Positions 5,849-5,968 of a DNA stretch of 5,968 nucleotides are shown here, in pieces (within the stretch, counting starts at the first letter, position 1; every line of letters begins with the position of its first letter). A model generated the notes under the pieces. That model was given only the letters and a program-made list of their open reading frames with translations, did no database searches and was not told the origin of the DNA. Position numbers and translations under genes: made by a program. Origin of the DNA: CAYVQF01 sp964454015 (GTDB lineage: Bacteria > Myxococcota_A > Bradymonadia > UBA4248). The stretch is taken from positions 1 through 5,968 of the forward strand of contig CAYVQF010000104.1 in NCBI GenBank assembly GCA_964454015.1, given 5' to 3'.

Positions 5849-5968
5849 TACGGATTGATTTTGAGGAATGGGATGGGTGTTTTGTTTATGCATGGGCTCG
5901 TACGGCACTATGTTACGGATTGATTTTGAGGAATGGGATGGGTGTTTTGTTTATGCATGGGCTCGTAC
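5849..5968. repeat. two identical 55-bp direct repeats, 65-bp period
   Basis: Copies at 5849-5903 and 5914-5968 are identical over 55 bases (starting TACGGATTGATTTTGAGG, ending GGGCTCGTAC) and are separated by GGCACTATGT. The bases before the two copies differ (G versus T), so the identity begins exactly at 5849/5914. The second copy ends at the last base of the window. The unit is noticeably more AT-rich than the flanks and has no convincing ORF. Confidence 0.9.

Noticed and set aside
5826..5860. Intrinsic terminator for the lipoprotein gene.
   Set aside because: The stem is good, but no T-run follows it and it lies about 180 bp after the stop codon.
5849..5968. CRISPR array.
   Set aside because: The repeat is 55 bp with a single 10-bp spacer and no cas genes are present; it is a simple tandem repeat.

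Overview
The window is GC-rich bacterial DNA, probably from an uncultured Gram-negative. The large lipoprotein has a type II signal peptide followed by a long Asp/Glu-rich linker, a style common in Myxococcota, Bradymonadota and related deltaproteobacterial-type lineages. A decayed outer-membrane barrel also points to a double-membrane cell. The taxon is inference only. The window looks like a contig: it opens inside a gene and stops exactly at the end of the second copy of a 55-bp repeat.

Positions 1-1935 hold a diversity-generating retroelement (DGR) on the + strand. It contains the 3' part of an HRDC-domain accessory gene, an Avd-type four-helix-bundle gene and a DGR-type reverse transcriptase. 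Each gene overlaps the next by 4 bp (GTGA, then ATGA). Directly after the RT stop codon lies a template repeat (TR) that reads as the C-terminal end of a formylglycine-generating-enzyme/C-type-lectin fold (RVNRGGSWNN...NLGFRL) and is very rich in AAY codons. By established DGR biology, RT and Avd copy the TR RNA into adenine-mutated cDNA, which replaces the variable repeat (VR) of a target gene. No VR is visible here, so the target lies outside, most likely upstream of position 1.

Positions 1921-2755 (- strand) hold a short unrecognised ORF that ends at the TR edge, then the remnant of a secreted outer-membrane beta-barrel gene. The remnant keeps a signal peptide and a C-terminal Phe, but appears frame-disrupted and internally deleted. 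About 190 bp of divergent intergenic DNA follows.

Positions 2946-5642 (+ strand) encode an approximately 898-residue surface lipoprotein: lipobox, acidic linker, a six-hairpin ((alpha/alpha)6) glycosidase-like domain, a beta-sandwich, an Fn3-like domain and a C-terminal beta-sandwich that may bind carbohydrate. It seems unrelated to the DGR.

Positions 5643-5968 are non-coding: a 7-nt-period repeat tract, a perfect 8-bp inverted repeat, and two identical 55-bp direct repeats separated by 10 bp, the second ending the window.
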